From Longimicrobiales bacterium (GTDB lineage: Bacteria; Gemmatimonadota; Gemmatimonadetes; Longimicrobiales; Gaopeijiaceae), in assembly GCA_028823235.1 (NCBI GenBank), contig JAPKBW010000014.1, positions 1 through 64,000 on the forward strand: 64,000 nucleotides of DNA, given 5' to 3'. Below are positions 34,102 through 44,571 of the stretch, one piece after another. The position numbers were made by a program, and so were the translations under genes. A model generated the notes under the pieces. That model was not told where the DNA came from and ran no database searches. It saw only the letters and a program-made list of their open reading frames with translations. Numbering within the stretch: the first letter of the stretch is position 1; every line of letters starts with the position of its first letter.

Positions 34102-35331
34102 ATGCGTTCAAATTTGATTGCTGGCCTAGACATCGGAACCGCCAACACGTGCGCGGTAATCGGCGAGGTGTCGGGCGACTCCCGCAGGCCGGGTCTCACC
34201 ATCCTTGGTGTGGGTCAGGCGCCGACCGCTGGATTGCGTGGCGACATGGTTACGAACATCGATGAGATGACCGAGTCGGTACGGGCTGCGATGAGCGAGG
34301 CTGAACTCATGGCCGGCGTCACCGTGGATCGGGTCTACGCAGGCATTGGCGGCAGCCATGTCCGGGCGACCAATTCGATGGGTGTGGTCGCGATCTCTGG
34401 GGACGAAGTCACATCCGACGACATTGAGCGAGTGCACATCGTGGCCCGCGCCGTCGCGCTTCCTCCCGATCGCGAGATGGTGCACGCGATCCCGCAGGAG
34501 TATCGAGTCGACCATCAGCGGGGCATCAAGGACCCACTGCGCATGTCGGGCGTTCGCCTCGAGTCCGAGGTCTTTCTTGTGACGTGCCAGGTCACGGCGT
34601 TCGCGAACATCACCAAGGCGGTGAACCATGCAGGCTACCGGGTGCAGGAACTGGTCCTCGAACCACTCGCCGGCGCGCGGGCCGTTCTCACGGAAGATGA
34701 GAAGGAGGTCGGCGTCGCGATGGTCGAGATCGGAGAGAATACGACCAACGTCGCGGCCTACTATGAAGGGAAGATTCATCACGTAGCGATTCTGCCGCTC
34801 GGTGGAGCAACCCTGACGGCGGACCTGATGCGTGGCCTCGCGGTCCCGCACAAGGAAGCGCGGCTGGCCAAGGAGCGTCATGCCAAGGCGTTCGCCCAGA
34901 TGGTGGATCCTCGTGAGACCGTGGAACTCCCGGGGGCGGCACCTGGGCAGATGCGCTCCGTGGCCTGCGAACTCATCGCGCACATCGTCGAGCAGCGTCT
35001 GGATGAAATCTTCGGAATCGTCCAGGCCGAGCTTCAGGACAACGACGCGCTCGACAAACTCGGTGCCGGCATCGTGCTCACCGGTGGCACCACAGCCATA
35101 CCAGGTATCGTCGAGCTCGCCCAGCAGATTTTCGCCTCGCCGGTGCGTCTCGGTGTGCCGAGCGAAGGGCTGGGTGGCCTCGCGGACACGGTTTGCCGCC
35201 CTCGCTTTGCGGTAGGGACAGGCCTCGCGCTCTGGGGTGCGGATCGCTTCGCCGAGACCGGACGCGGCGCGTCTACACGGACCTCCGGCATCGTTACCAA
35301 GCTGGGTACGTGGCTCAAGGAATTTTTCTAA
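34102..35331 (+). CDS. ftsA: Cell division protein FtsA
   Basis: FtsA (409 aa) is the actin-like ATPase that tethers FtsZ filaments to the membrane. Family features are AGLDIGTANTCAVIGEV (phosphate 1), the 1C subdomain with YAGIGGSHVRATNSMG, VAMVEIGENTTNVAAYY (phosphate 2) and IVLTGGTTAIPGIVELA. The C-terminus ends in an amphipathic helix (TKLGTWLKEFF) that would insert into the membrane. ATG 34102 is preceded by GAGAG; it lies 15 bases after ftsQ. Confidence 0.97.
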   Translation: MRSNLIAGLDIGTANTCAVIGEVSGDSRRPGLTILGVGQAPTAGLRGDMVTNIDEMTESVRAAMSEAELMAGVTVDRVYAGIGGSHVRATNSMGVVAISGDEVTSDDIERVHIVARAVALPPDREMVHAIPQEYRVDHQRGIKDPLRMSGVRLESEVFLVTCQVTAFANITKAVNHAGYRVQELVLEPLAGARAVLTEDEKEVGVAMVEIGENTTNVAAYYEGKIHHVAILPLGGATLTADLMRGLAVPHKEARLAKERHAKAFAQMVDPRETVELPGAAPGQMRSVACELIAHIVEQRLDEIFGIVQAELQDNDALDKLGAGIVLTGGTTAIPGIVELAQQIFASPVRLGVPSEGLGGLADTVCRPRFAVGTGLALWGADRFAETGRGASTRTSGIVTKLGTWLKEFF

Positions 35332-35339
35332 GTGATTGG

Positions 35340-35393
35340 TATAAATGGTTTTATTGACGAAGTTCTAATAATCTCCGCTAGGGAGGAGAGTAA
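35340..35393 (+). promoter_or_regulatory. A+T-rich leader before ftsZ with possible extended -10 and strong ribosome site
   Basis: The 62 bases between ftsA and ftsZ are far richer in A+T than their surroundings. TATAAAT at 35340-35346 preceded by TTGG looks like an extended -10 box, without a good -35. GGGAGGAG at 35381-35388 is the strongest ribosome binding site in the cluster. Both would raise FtsZ output above that of the upstream genes. Confidence 0.35.
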
Positions 35394-36644
35394 ATGATGA
35401 TCTTCGAATTCGAAGAGAGCCCCATCGCGAACGCCCGGATGAAAGTCGTGGGCGTCGGGGGAGCCGGCGGAAACGCCGTCAATCGCATGATCGACGAGGA
35501 ACTTGAGGGCGTCGAGTTCATTTCGATGAACACCGACGGCCAGGCACTCAAGAGTTCGCAGGCGCAGATCACCCTGCAGATCGGCAAGAAGCTGACGCGC
35601 GGGCTCGGTGCTGGCGCTCGTCCGGAAGTAGGCCGGCAGGCGCTTGCCGAGAGCGAGCAAGAAGTCCGACGAGCGCTCGAGGGCGCTGACCTGGTCTTCA
35701 TTACGGCTGGGATGGGGGGTGGTACAGGTACAGGGGCAGCACCTCTCGTCGCGGAAATCGCTCGTGACATGGGTGCGTTGACCATCGGTGTTGTTACCAA
35801 GCCCTTCTCCTTCGAGGGGAAGAAGCGCGAGCGTCAAGCCATGCAGGGCTTGGCCGAGCTTCGTCGCGCGGTCGACACTATGATCCTGGTGCCGAACGAT
35901 CGGCTGCTCGCGGTGGTTCCGAAGGGGACGTCCTTCGCGAGTGCCCTCAAGAAGGCTGACGAAGTTCTCCTGCATGCGACGCAGGGTATTTCGGACCTCA
36001 TTCGCGTGACTGGTGAAGTGAACGTCGACTTCGCGGATGTTCGCACCATCATGTCTGTGCGAGGTCCTGCCCTCATGGGCTCAGGCTTCGGCGAAGGCGA
36101 CAACCGGGCGCAGGAAGCTGCCCAGGAAGCGATCTCCTCTCCGCTCCTCGACAACGTGTCGATTGCGGGCGCAAAAGGCGTTCTGATCAACATTACCGGG
36201 GGCATGGACCTCGCCATTGACGAGGTTACGGAGATCTCTTCCATTATTCAGGAAGAGGCGGGGGACGAAGCCGAAATTATCTTTGGCGCCGTTCACGACC
36301 CGGATCTGGAAGAAAAAATTCGCGTGACGGTGATCGCGACCGGATTCGATTCGGAAGACGACGATGACAAGGTGATCCAGGGCAACTTCGGCCGTACCCG
36401 TCCACGGACTCCGGTTCCGGTCGAGCCGGTGCAGTCGGCCCAGACCATGGAGCCGGTTGACCAGCCGGCGCTCGAGCCACCGCCGATCTTTGTGCAGGCG
36501 GAACTGCCCGAGGTTCGGATGGCCGTGGGTGGTGGTGGGGGCGAGTCCGTTCTCCCTCTCAGCAGGTTCCCCGAGAGGAAGGTGTCTCGGGCGCAGATCG
36601 ATGGTTTGGACATTCCGACGTTTATTCGTCGCCAGATGGATTGA
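35394..36644 (+). CDS. ftsZ: Cell division protein FtsZ
   Basis: FtsZ (416 aa) is the tubulin-like GTPase forming the division ring. The nucleotide site reads [15 protein letters not shown] near the start and [13 protein letters not shown] (the tubulin signature, about residues 106-118). Further conserved parts are [22 protein letters not shown] and NITGGMDL. A variable proline-rich linker of about 70 residues leads to the C-terminal peptide [11 protein letters not shown], which binds FtsA. Two ATG codons stand side by side at 35394 and 35397; I use the first. It ends the cluster. Confidence 0.98.
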   Translation: MMIFEFEESPIANARMKVVGVGGAGGNAVNRMIDEELEGVEFISMNTDGQALKSSQAQITLQIGKKLTRGLGAGARPEVGRQALAESEQEVRRALEGADLVFITAGMGGGTGTGAAPLVAEIARDMGALTIGVVTKPFSFEGKKRERQAMQGLAELRRAVDTMILVPNDRLLAVVPKGTSFASALKKADEVLLHATQGISDLIRVTGEVNVDFADVRTIMSVRGPALMGSGFGEGDNRAQEAAQEAISSPLLDNVSIAGAKGVLINITGGMDLAIDEVTEISSIIQEEAGDEAEIIFGAVHDPDLEEKIRVTVIATGFDSEDDDDKVIQGNFGRTRPRTPVPVEPVQSAQTMEPVDQPALEPPPIFVQAELPEVRMAVGGGGGESVLPLSRFPERKVSRAQIDGLDIPTFIRRQMD

Positions 36645-36709
36645 CCGGTTCCCTAGTACCGGTTCTTTACCATAGGGCGTTCGACTGCCCGGCGGAGACG
36701 TTCGCCGGG
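36644..36709 (+). other. Two short hairpins after ftsZ, possible weak terminator
   Basis: ACCGGT (36644-36649) and ACCGGT (36658-36663) pair across an 8-base loop and are followed by TCTTT. CCCGGCG (36688-36694) and CGCCGGG (36703-36709) form a second perfect 7-bp stem with an 8-base loop, without a T run. They may partly separate ftsZ from the M23 gene, or mark a processing site. Confidence 0.4.
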
Positions 36710-36750
36710 TAGTTGTGCCCTCTGGTGAGCACACAGGAACTGAGGAGCGC

Positions 36751-38070
36751 ATGAGGGATCGAAGTTCACAGCACATGGTGCAGATAGGAGCGTTCGCAAT
36801 TCTGGCGTTCGCCCTTTCGGCATGCGGCAGACAGGCGCCCGAGGTGGGGCGTCTCAGCGTCGTGTATGCGCAGCCGGCTGAGCGTGTGGAGATCTTTACA
36901 CTCGGCGCCGGGCAGACCTTCGGTGGACTTCTCAACCGAGAGCTTAGCGCGAATGAGCAAGCGAATCTTTTGCTCGCGTTTCAGGAGCATGCCGACCCCA
37001 GACGTATGCGGGAACGCACAGAGATCACGCTGCGATACCTGACAGACGAAACGGACATCCGCGGCATCGATGTGGCGCTCAGCCCCGATCGTACCGTGCG
37101 TCTCGACCGCGATATCGCTGGCTGGCACTCTGATTTGATTCAGACGCCGGTCTATATCGACACGCTTTTTGCACGTGGTGAGATCGATGGCCAGGGGAGC
37201 CTCTGGAGCGCGGTCGTCGACAATCCCGTGCTCAACCAGGTCGACTACGCCGACCGCAACGACCTGATCGACCACCTGGATCGAGTCTTCCAGTGGTCGA
37301 TCGACTTTTCTCGGCAACTCCGCGTCGGCGACACGTACCGCTTCGCCTTCGAGCGTGAAGTTCGCCCTGACGGTTCGATGCGTGCCGGGCGACTGCTTGC
37401 CGCCGAGTTCCAGAATGCGGGCACGCCCTACCACGCTGTATATTTCGACCCGAACGGTGACGGTGAGGGATCGTACTTCGACCTGGAGGGGGAGTCCGTC
37501 CGCAGGGCGTTCCTCCTGAAGCCGCTCGCTTATCGTCGGATTTCTGGCCGTTTCACCAACTCACGACGGCATCCGGTCCTCAACACGATTCGCGCGCACC
37601 GCGGGATCGACTATGCGGCCGATGCGGGCACAGAAATCATGGCGACGTCTGACGGTGTCGTGATCCACCGAGCGCCAAAGGGCAGCTTTGGGAACACGGT
37701 CGAGATCCGGCACCCGAACGGATGGGTGACGCGATACGCCCACCTGAGGGCGTTCAAGAACGGTGTGTACGTGGGGACCCGCGTTCGACAGAGTGACATC
37801 ATTGGCTACGTCGGTATGACTGGACTCGCCAGTGGTCCACACCTTCACTACGAGATGCTCCAGAACGGACGTCAGTTCGATCCGTTATCGGTCGATCTAC
37901 CAGCCGGTGATCCTGTCCCCTCCGATGACATGGTCCGCTGGAGATCCGCGAAGAACCGACGCGTGGCACTGCTCAAGACAATACCGCGCGCGGGTCCGGT
38001 GCGGACATTCGTAGAAGATGTGGCTCCCAGTGATGCGCCGGATCAGCCTTCCGGAGGGGGACAGAGGTAG
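36751..38070 (+). CDS. M23-family (LytM) metallopeptidase lipoprotein
   Basis: A predicted peptidoglycan hydrolase or divisome activator, 439 aa. ATG 36751 follows GAGGAG; the signal peptide ends in a lipobox (FALSAC), so it is lipid-anchored. The middle part resembles the substrate-occluding domains of OapA/CsgE-like M23 proteins (GQTFGGLLNRELSANEQ, similar to LysM/OapA starts). The catalytic LytM domain has His283 and Asp287 in HRGIDYAA, the YAHLRAF segment and His364-Leu-His366 in GPHLHYEML, so the zinc site is complete. Its place right after ftsZ suggests a role in cell separation, as inference. Confidence 0.9.
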   Translation: MRDRSSQHMVQIGAFAILAFALSACGRQAPEVGRLSVVYAQPAERVEIFTLGAGQTFGGLLNRELSANEQANLLLAFQEHADPRRMRERTEITLRYLTDETDIRGIDVALSPDRTVRLDRDIAGWHSDLIQTPVYIDTLFARGEIDGQGSLWSAVVDNPVLNQVDYADRNDLIDHLDRVFQWSIDFSRQLRVGDTYRFAFEREVRPDGSMRAGRLLAAEFQNAGTPYHAVYFDPNGDGEGSYFDLEGESVRRAFLLKPLAYRRISGRFTNSRRHPVLNTIRAHRGIDYAADAGTEIMATSDGVVIHRAPKGSFGNTVEIRHPNGWVTRYAHLRAFKNGVYVGTRVRQSDIIGYVGMTGLASGPHLHYEMLQNGRQFDPLSVDLPAGDPVPSDDMVRWRSAKNRRVALLKTIPRAGPVRTFVEDVAPSDAPDQPSGGGQR

Positions 38071-38137
38071 CCTTGTCGGGCAGTTCCCCCGACGTTGTGC
38101 GCGTCGGCACCTCCTATCGATTCGAGCCGGACTCTCC

Positions 38138-40066
38138 GTGATCCGCTTTCTGCTGTTTTTGGGCCTCGCCGCCGCGCTGATGGCGTTCGCCTTCTGGATC
38201 TATCTGCGAGTCGAACTTTCCGTCGAGGGAGCGCGACGGCTTGCGGTAGTTCGATCGATTGTGCTGGTGACGATTCTGGCACTTCTCTTCGATCCTCGTT
38301 TGCCCTCGGCGGCTCCAGGTGGCGCGTCCGGCCGTTGGGTACTTCTCGATGCGTCGCGCAGTATGTCGACCGTCGCCGAGTCGGGAGCATCTGCGTGGTC
38401 CGGCGCCGAGCAGCGAGCGGCAGAACTTGCGCTCGATGGCTGGCGTGTGATGCGCTTTGGTGGGTCGGATCTCACGCCGGTGGTTGACGAGGCAGGCACT
38501 CCGGACAGGCTTTCGAGCCTTCTTGCGCCGGCCCTGGTGGCGGCCGCTGAAGGAGGGGCGCGTGAAGTTCGGATCCTTTCCGACATGAGATTCGCCGATG
38601 CTGTGGCGATTCGATCCGCCGTTGCTGAGCTGCCCGTCAACGTGACCTTCGAGTCTTTTGGAGGTGTGGTGGATAATGCCGGCATCGGGCGCTTCCTGGT
38701 CCGGGATGTGCTGCAGCCTGACGGGATTCCCGTCGCGGAGTTGGAGGTCTTCGGTGGGATGTTCGGAGACTCGATCAACGTGGCCGTCTTTGAGGAAGAT
38801 CAGCAGGTGGCCACGGTGACAGTTCCTGCTCCATCCGCCGGATACCGGGCAACTGTGATGGTTGATCTTCCCACCGCGACCGAGGCTGGCCTGGTACGCT
38901 ACACGGCTGCGATTCAGGGGCCTGCTGATGCCTTTTCCGATGATCAGGCCGGCGTTTCCTATGCGAACATCGGCCATGAGGCGGGTGCACTCGTGCTGCT
39001 GTCACTTCGCCCCGACTGGGAGCCCCGTTATCTGCTACCGGTTCTCGCTGAGGTCACGGGCCTTTCCGCCGCCGGGTACCTGAGGGCCGGCCCCGATCGA
39101 TATGTCCGTCTCGGGGGTGCCTCCGATCGAGGAGCTCCCGCAGATTCTGTGTCCGTGCAGCGGGCGGCGACCGATGCCGTGATTCTGGTCGTCCACGGGC
39201 TCGGGGAGGATGCGGATCCGTGGGTCGCGGCACTGCTGAGGAGCCCCGGACGTCGACTCGTGCTGCCAGCCGATGCGGCAGGAGCAGGTCTCGCCGGGCT
39301 GCCCGCAGTCGAACTGCGCGAGGGCGAGTGGTACGCATCCCCAGACATTCCGACTTCTCCGATTGCGGGAGCGCTGGCGGGAGTGGCGCTGGGCGGACTT
39401 CCGCCACTGAGTGACGTACTCGTTCCGGAGGTTGGGATGCGGGAACCGCCGCTTCAGCTTCAGCTCCGTGGCGCCGGGTCACCACAAAGTGCGTTCCAGC
39501 TCATCGAAGGTCCCGAGGGCCGTGTTGCGATCGCTTTGGCATCTGGCACCTGGCGCTGGGCCATGCGTGAGAATGGGCGGGAGCCGTACCGCCGTCTCTG
39601 GTCCGGCTTGGCCGGATGGCTTCTGAGTGATCAGCGGGTCGCAGCGTCCGAGGCCCGGCCCCGTGACTGGGTGATCGGGCGCGGCGAGCCTGTCGAGTGG
39701 AGTCTCCCGGGCGATACGACGATCTCACGAATCCGGGTGTTGCAGGGCGACAGTGTCGTCGTCGATACCACTGTGGTATCGGAGAGCACGCTGTCGACCG
39801 GCGTGCTGGCCCCTGACGTCTATACCTATGAAGTGACGGGTCCGTCCGGAGATACCTTGGCAGCGGGTCGCTTCGACGTATCTCCCGTGACATCCGAGAT
39901 GCTTCCCGCTCCTGTCGAGCCCGGGGCATCGGTCCGGACAGCCTCGGCGCTCGGTAGTGACGATGGTCTCGGGCGTCCGCTTCGGACCACGCCGTGGCCC
40001 TACCTGCTGGTGATCATCCTTCTCTGTGGTGAGTGGGTCGTGCGTCGTCGCAGCGGCCTGCGATAG
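38138..40066 (+). CDS. Membrane-anchored VWA-like protein of unknown function
   Basis: A 642-residue protein with a helix at each end. I begin at GTG 38138, since the product then starts with a membrane helix (IRFLLFLGLAAALMAFAF); the frame is open further upstream without features. A second hydrophobic stretch is followed by RWVLLDASRSMSTVAESG, which resembles the metal site DxSxS of von Willebrand factor A domains, and by REVRILSDMRFADAV. Then come beta-rich domains and a glutamine-amidotransferase-like fold may be present. The C-terminal helix ends in WVVRRRSGLR. Related large membrane proteins occur with BatA-type genes. It lies between the M23 gene and ftsY on one strand; function unknown. 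Confidence 0.7.
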   Translation: MIRFLLFLGLAAALMAFAFWIYLRVELSVEGARRLAVVRSIVLVTILALLFDPRLPSAAPGGASGRWVLLDASRSMSTVAESGASAWSGAEQRAAELALDGWRVMRFGGSDLTPVVDEAGTPDRLSSLLAPALVAAAEGGAREVRILSDMRFADAVAIRSAVAELPVNVTFESFGGVVDNAGIGRFLVRDVLQPDGIPVAELEVFGGMFGDSINVAVFEEDQQVATVTVPAPSAGYRATVMVDLPTATEAGLVRYTAAIQGPADAFSDDQAGVSYANIGHEAGALVLLSLRPDWEPRYLLPVLAEVTGLSAAGYLRAGPDRYVRLGGASDRGAPADSVSVQRAATDAVILVVHGLGEDADPWVAALLRSPGRRLVLPADAAGAGLAGLPAVELREGEWYASPDIPTSPIAGALAGVALGGLPPLSDVLVPEVGMREPPLQLQLRGAGSPQSAFQLIEGPEGRVAIALASGTWRWAMRENGREPYRRLWSGLAGWLLSDQRVAASEARPRDWVIGRGEPVEWSLPGDTTISRIRVLQGDSVVVDTTVVSESTLSTGVLAPDVYTYEVTGPSGDTLAAGRFDVSPVTSEMLPAPVEPGASVRTASALGSDDGLGRPLRTTPWPYLLVIILLCGEWVVRRRSGLR

Positions 40067-40083
40067 CAGGGGAGGATTGGAGC

Positions 40084-41007
40084 ATGGCACGTCTCTTCAA
40101 GAAGAAGCCGGAGCGCAAGAAAGGACTTTGGAAGCGGGTCGTGGACTTCGCGCTCACAGATGTCCGGGTGGCAGCGGGTGGAATGGACTCGACCTCCCTC
40201 GAACAACTCGAAGAGTTGCTGCTCGGAGCCGACTTCGGTGTCAAAGCCACAATGCGCCTGACTGACAGTGCAGAGCATACGCTTCGACGAGGGAAAGCCC
40301 GAGGGATTGATGCGTTAGCGACCGTTCTGCGCGAAGAGGTCGCGGAGATCTTGCGAGACGGCGGGGATGTCGAGCTTCATAAGGCGGTGACGGGCCCCAC
40401 TGTCTATGTCCTGGTTGGCGTTAACGGTGTCGGAAAGACGACGTCCGTGGCGAAGCTCGCCCATCACTTGATGCGTGAAGGTCAAAGCGTCATGGTCGCA
40501 GCCGCGGACACGTACCGCGCGGGCGCGGTGGCACAGCTCGAGTCATGGGCCGAACGGATCGGGGCTGATTTCTTGCGCGGTCAGCAAGGTGGCGACCCCG
40601 CCGCGGTAGCATTCGATGCCCTTGAGGCGGCCTCTGCTCGTGGTACCGACATCGTGATCATCGACACCGCGGGTCGACTCCACACGAACCGGGGCTTGAT
40701 GGAGGAGCTCACCAAAATCGATCGTGTGGTCCGACGTCAGGTGGAAGGTGCGCCGCACGAAACGCTCATGGTGCTGGATGCCACGGTGGGCCAGAACGCG
40801 GTCCGCCAACTCGACGCGTTTTCGAAGTCCGTGGCGGTTAGCGGAATCATACTGTCCAAGATGGACTCTTCATCTCGCGGCGGAATCGTCGTCGCGCTTC
40901 AGGAGGAGTATGGGATCCCCGTGAAGCTCGTCGGCACCGGTGAGGGCCTCGAAGATCTCGAGGACTTCGATGTCGACGCGTTTGTAGGAGGTGTATTCGG
41001 GTCTTGA
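40084..41007 (+). CDS. ftsY: Signal recognition particle receptor FtsY
   Basis: FtsY (307 aa) is the GTPase receptor that brings SRP-ribosome complexes to the membrane. It is a short form with a basic N-terminus (RLFKKKPERKK) and the NG domain only, lacking a long acidic A domain. G motifs are GVNGVGKTTSVAKLA (G1), AADTYRAGAVAQL (G2/insertion box), DIVIIDTAGRLHTN (G3), LSKMDSSSRGG (G4) and VGTGEGLEDL (G5). ATG 40084 has GGAGGATTGGAG before it. The stop overlaps recG (TTGA). Confidence 0.97.
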   Translation: MARLFKKKPERKKGLWKRVVDFALTDVRVAAGGMDSTSLEQLEELLLGADFGVKATMRLTDSAEHTLRRGKARGIDALATVLREEVAEILRDGGDVELHKAVTGPTVYVLVGVNGVGKTTSVAKLAHHLMREGQSVMVAAADTYRAGAVAQLESWAERIGADFLRGQQGGDPAAVAFDALEAASARGTDIVIIDTAGRLHTNRGLMEELTKIDRVVRRQVEGAPHETLMVLDATVGQNAVRQLDAFSKSVAVSGIILSKMDSSSRGGIVVALQEEYGIPVKLVGTGEGLEDLEDFDVDAFVGGVFGS

Positions 41008-43130
41008 GCTACTCGCAGCTCGATCGTCTGATCCAGTTCCTGAAGGGCGTGGGCCCGAAACGAGCCAACGCGTTTAGTCGGCTCGGAATTTCGACTGCTC
41101 GAGATCTCCTTTACCATGTCCCACGCCGGTACGACGATGCGTCGACGGTCGAGCCGATCGGTCAGCTGAAGGTGGGCATGGACGTTACGGCAATCGGCCG
41201 GATTCGCAGCAAGGGGATCATTCCCACGCGACGGGGTCTGCGGATTTTTCAGGCTGTCATCGAAGATGATACCGGCATGATTACCGTGGCCTGGCCCGGG
41301 CAACCCTGGCTGGACCGAAAGCTCCGTGAGGGGGACACCCTGCTGGTGAGCGGAAAGGTGAAATTCTTTCACGGACACCAGCTACAGCCGCGCGAGTTCA
41401 CTGTGTTGGAGCGCGGGGGCAAGGCATCGCCCGACTCAGGCGGGCGAGAGGCGGAAAGGGAACCGCCGAAGTCCGGAACTGGCACGGTCTTTGTGACCTA
41501 CCCGGCTTCCGATGACTTGCCTCAATGGGTGTTGCGGTCGGTCTTTGAGAACAACCTACCCTCGCTACTGGAGTGGTCTCGAGACGACGACTACCTGTCC
41601 GCGGAAGCACTCACTCGAATCGAGCAGCCGACGCTTCATCAGGCTATGACGTGGCTACACACGCCGGAGAGCGTCTTTGATGCTGAACGCGGGCGCCGCC
41701 GGCTGGCGTATGATGAACTCTTCTTCCTGCAGCTCGTGCAGGCGCAGGCCAGGAGAGCGGCCACGCAACTCGAGCCCGGCATCGTATTCGAGCGCACGAA
41801 CGAACTGATTCGCCCTCTTCACGAGGCCCTTCCGTACACTCTGACGGGTGCCCAGACGGGGGCGCTCCGAGAGATCTATTCGGACATGCAGTCGGATCGA
41901 CGAATGAACCGCATGCTTCAGGGAGACGTCGGTTCGGGGAAGACCGCGGTCGCAGTCTTTGCCATGGTGCTGGCGGTGGAGGGCAAGAGACAGGCGGTGC
42001 TCATGGCCCCCACCGAGATTCTCGCGGAGCAACACGCGCGCGGCATTGGTGAACTCGTCGGGCCACTCGGTATCAAAGTCTGTCTACTCACCGGCAGCCT
42101 GGGTGCGGCTGAGCGACGACAAGCGCTTATCGACATCAAGTCAGGAGAGGCTCGGGTCGTGGTGGGCACGCACGCGCTGATTCAGGACACCGTCGACTAC
42201 CAATCTCTCGGTCTGGTGGTGATTGATGAACAACACCGTTTTGGGGTGAAGCAGCGTATGGCACTGCTAAAACGATCTGACATGCGGCCAGACGTTCTGG
42301 TGATGTCAGCCACTCCCATTCCGCGATCCTTGGCCATGGCCCTGCATGGCGATCTCGATATCAGCATACTCGACGAGATGCCCCCCGGTCGTACACCGAT
42401 CAAGACCAATCTCCGTGCGCCCGATCGACGCGACTCCGTCCATGGCTTCGTCTCGGATGAAGTGGCCGCAGGGCGCCAGGCCTACATCGTCTATCCTCTC
42501 GTGGATGAGTCGGAGAAGGTCGATCTGCTCTCGGCGACGCAGGAGCACGCGCGACTCCAGTCCACGGTATTCCCGGAAGCACGGGTGGGCCTTCTGCACG
42601 GGCAGCTGCCTCCGGCTGAGAAAGACCAGGTGATGCGGTCATTCGCGGCGGGTGACCTAGACATTCTGGTAGCGACAACCGTGATTGAGGTCGGCATCGA
42701 TGTGCCCAACGCGAGCGTGATGATCATCGAACATGCGGAGCGCTTTGGCCTCTCTCAGCTGCACCAGTTACGCGGACGGGTCGGGCGTGGTGCCGCAGAG
42801 AGTCACTGCATTCTGATTGCTGAGCCCGGTGAGGATGCACTTGAGCGACTGCGGATCTTCCGGGACACCATCGACGGCTTCGAAATCGCACGCGCAGATC
42901 TGAGGATAAGGGGACAGGGTGATCTGTTCGGGAGTCAGCAGCACGGACGTGACGGGATCCTTCGATTCGCAGATCTGCTGGCGGACGAGGATCTCCTCGC
43001 GGAGGCTCAGCGGCAGGCGAGGGATGTTATTGAAGCCGATCCGGAGCTGACTGACGCGAACAACATTGCGATCCGGGCACATCTCATCGGCCGCTACCAC
43101 CATCGCCTCGCGATGTATGGCGTAGGCTAG
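41004..43130 (+). CDS. recG: ATP-dependent DNA helicase RecG
   Basis: RecG (708 aa) remodels stalled replication forks and branch-migrates recombination intermediates. The N-terminal wedge domain has PKRANAFSRLGISTARDLLYHVP and an OB fold. The helicase core shows motif I GDVGSGKTAVA, motif II DEQHRFG, motif III MSATPIPRSLAM, and motif VI QLRGRVGRG. The C-terminal TRG region is present (RIRGQGDLFGSQQHG). The start is TTG 41004, overlapping the ftsY stop. Length is normal. Confidence 0.97.
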   Translation: MSYSQLDRLIQFLKGVGPKRANAFSRLGISTARDLLYHVPRRYDDASTVEPIGQLKVGMDVTAIGRIRSKGIIPTRRGLRIFQAVIEDDTGMITVAWPGQPWLDRKLREGDTLLVSGKVKFFHGHQLQPREFTVLERGGKASPDSGGREAEREPPKSGTGTVFVTYPASDDLPQWVLRSVFENNLPSLLEWSRDDDYLSAEALTRIEQPTLHQAMTWLHTPESVFDAERGRRRLAYDELFFLQLVQAQARRAATQLEPGIVFERTNELIRPLHEALPYTLTGAQTGALREIYSDMQSDRRMNRMLQGDVGSGKTAVAVFAMVLAVEGKRQAVLMAPTEILAEQHARGIGELVGPLGIKVCLLTGSLGAAERRQALIDIKSGEARVVVGTHALIQDTVDYQSLGLVVIDEQHRFGVKQRMALLKRSDMRPDVLVMSATPIPRSLAMALHGDLDISILDEMPPGRTPIKTNLRAPDRRDSVHGFVSDEVAAGRQAYIVYPLVDESEKVDLLSATQEHARLQSTVFPEARVGLLHGQLPPAEKDQVMRSFAAGDLDILVATTVIEVGIDVPNASVMIIEHAERFGLSQLHQLRGRVGRGAAESHCILIAEPGEDALERLRIFRDTIDGFEIARADLRIRGQGDLFGSQQHGRDGILRFADLLADEDLLAEAQRQARDVIEADPELTDANNIAIRAHLIGRYHHRLAMYGVG

Positions 43131-43198
43131 TCGAGGTCCGATGAGGGCGGGGTGGTTCCCCCGCGAAGAGAATTCCTGCATTGTCCTGCCGCGCCCGG

Positions 43199-43211
43199 AC
43201 GTACCGTACGT
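43199..43211. repeat. 13-bp palindrome before asnS
   Basis: ACGTACCGTACGT is a perfect inverted repeat (6-1-6) lying 36 bases before the asnS start, in the 116-base spacer after recG. It could be an operator for asnS. No T-box leader structure is evident. Confidence 0.35.
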
Positions 43212-43246
43212 TCGGGCATGAGTTGAACAACGATTCAGGGACCAGA

Positions 43247-44533
<1,287 letters not shown>

Positions 44534-44571
44534 TCGGTTTCCTGTATATCGCTTGAGCGGAGGTCGGCGCC

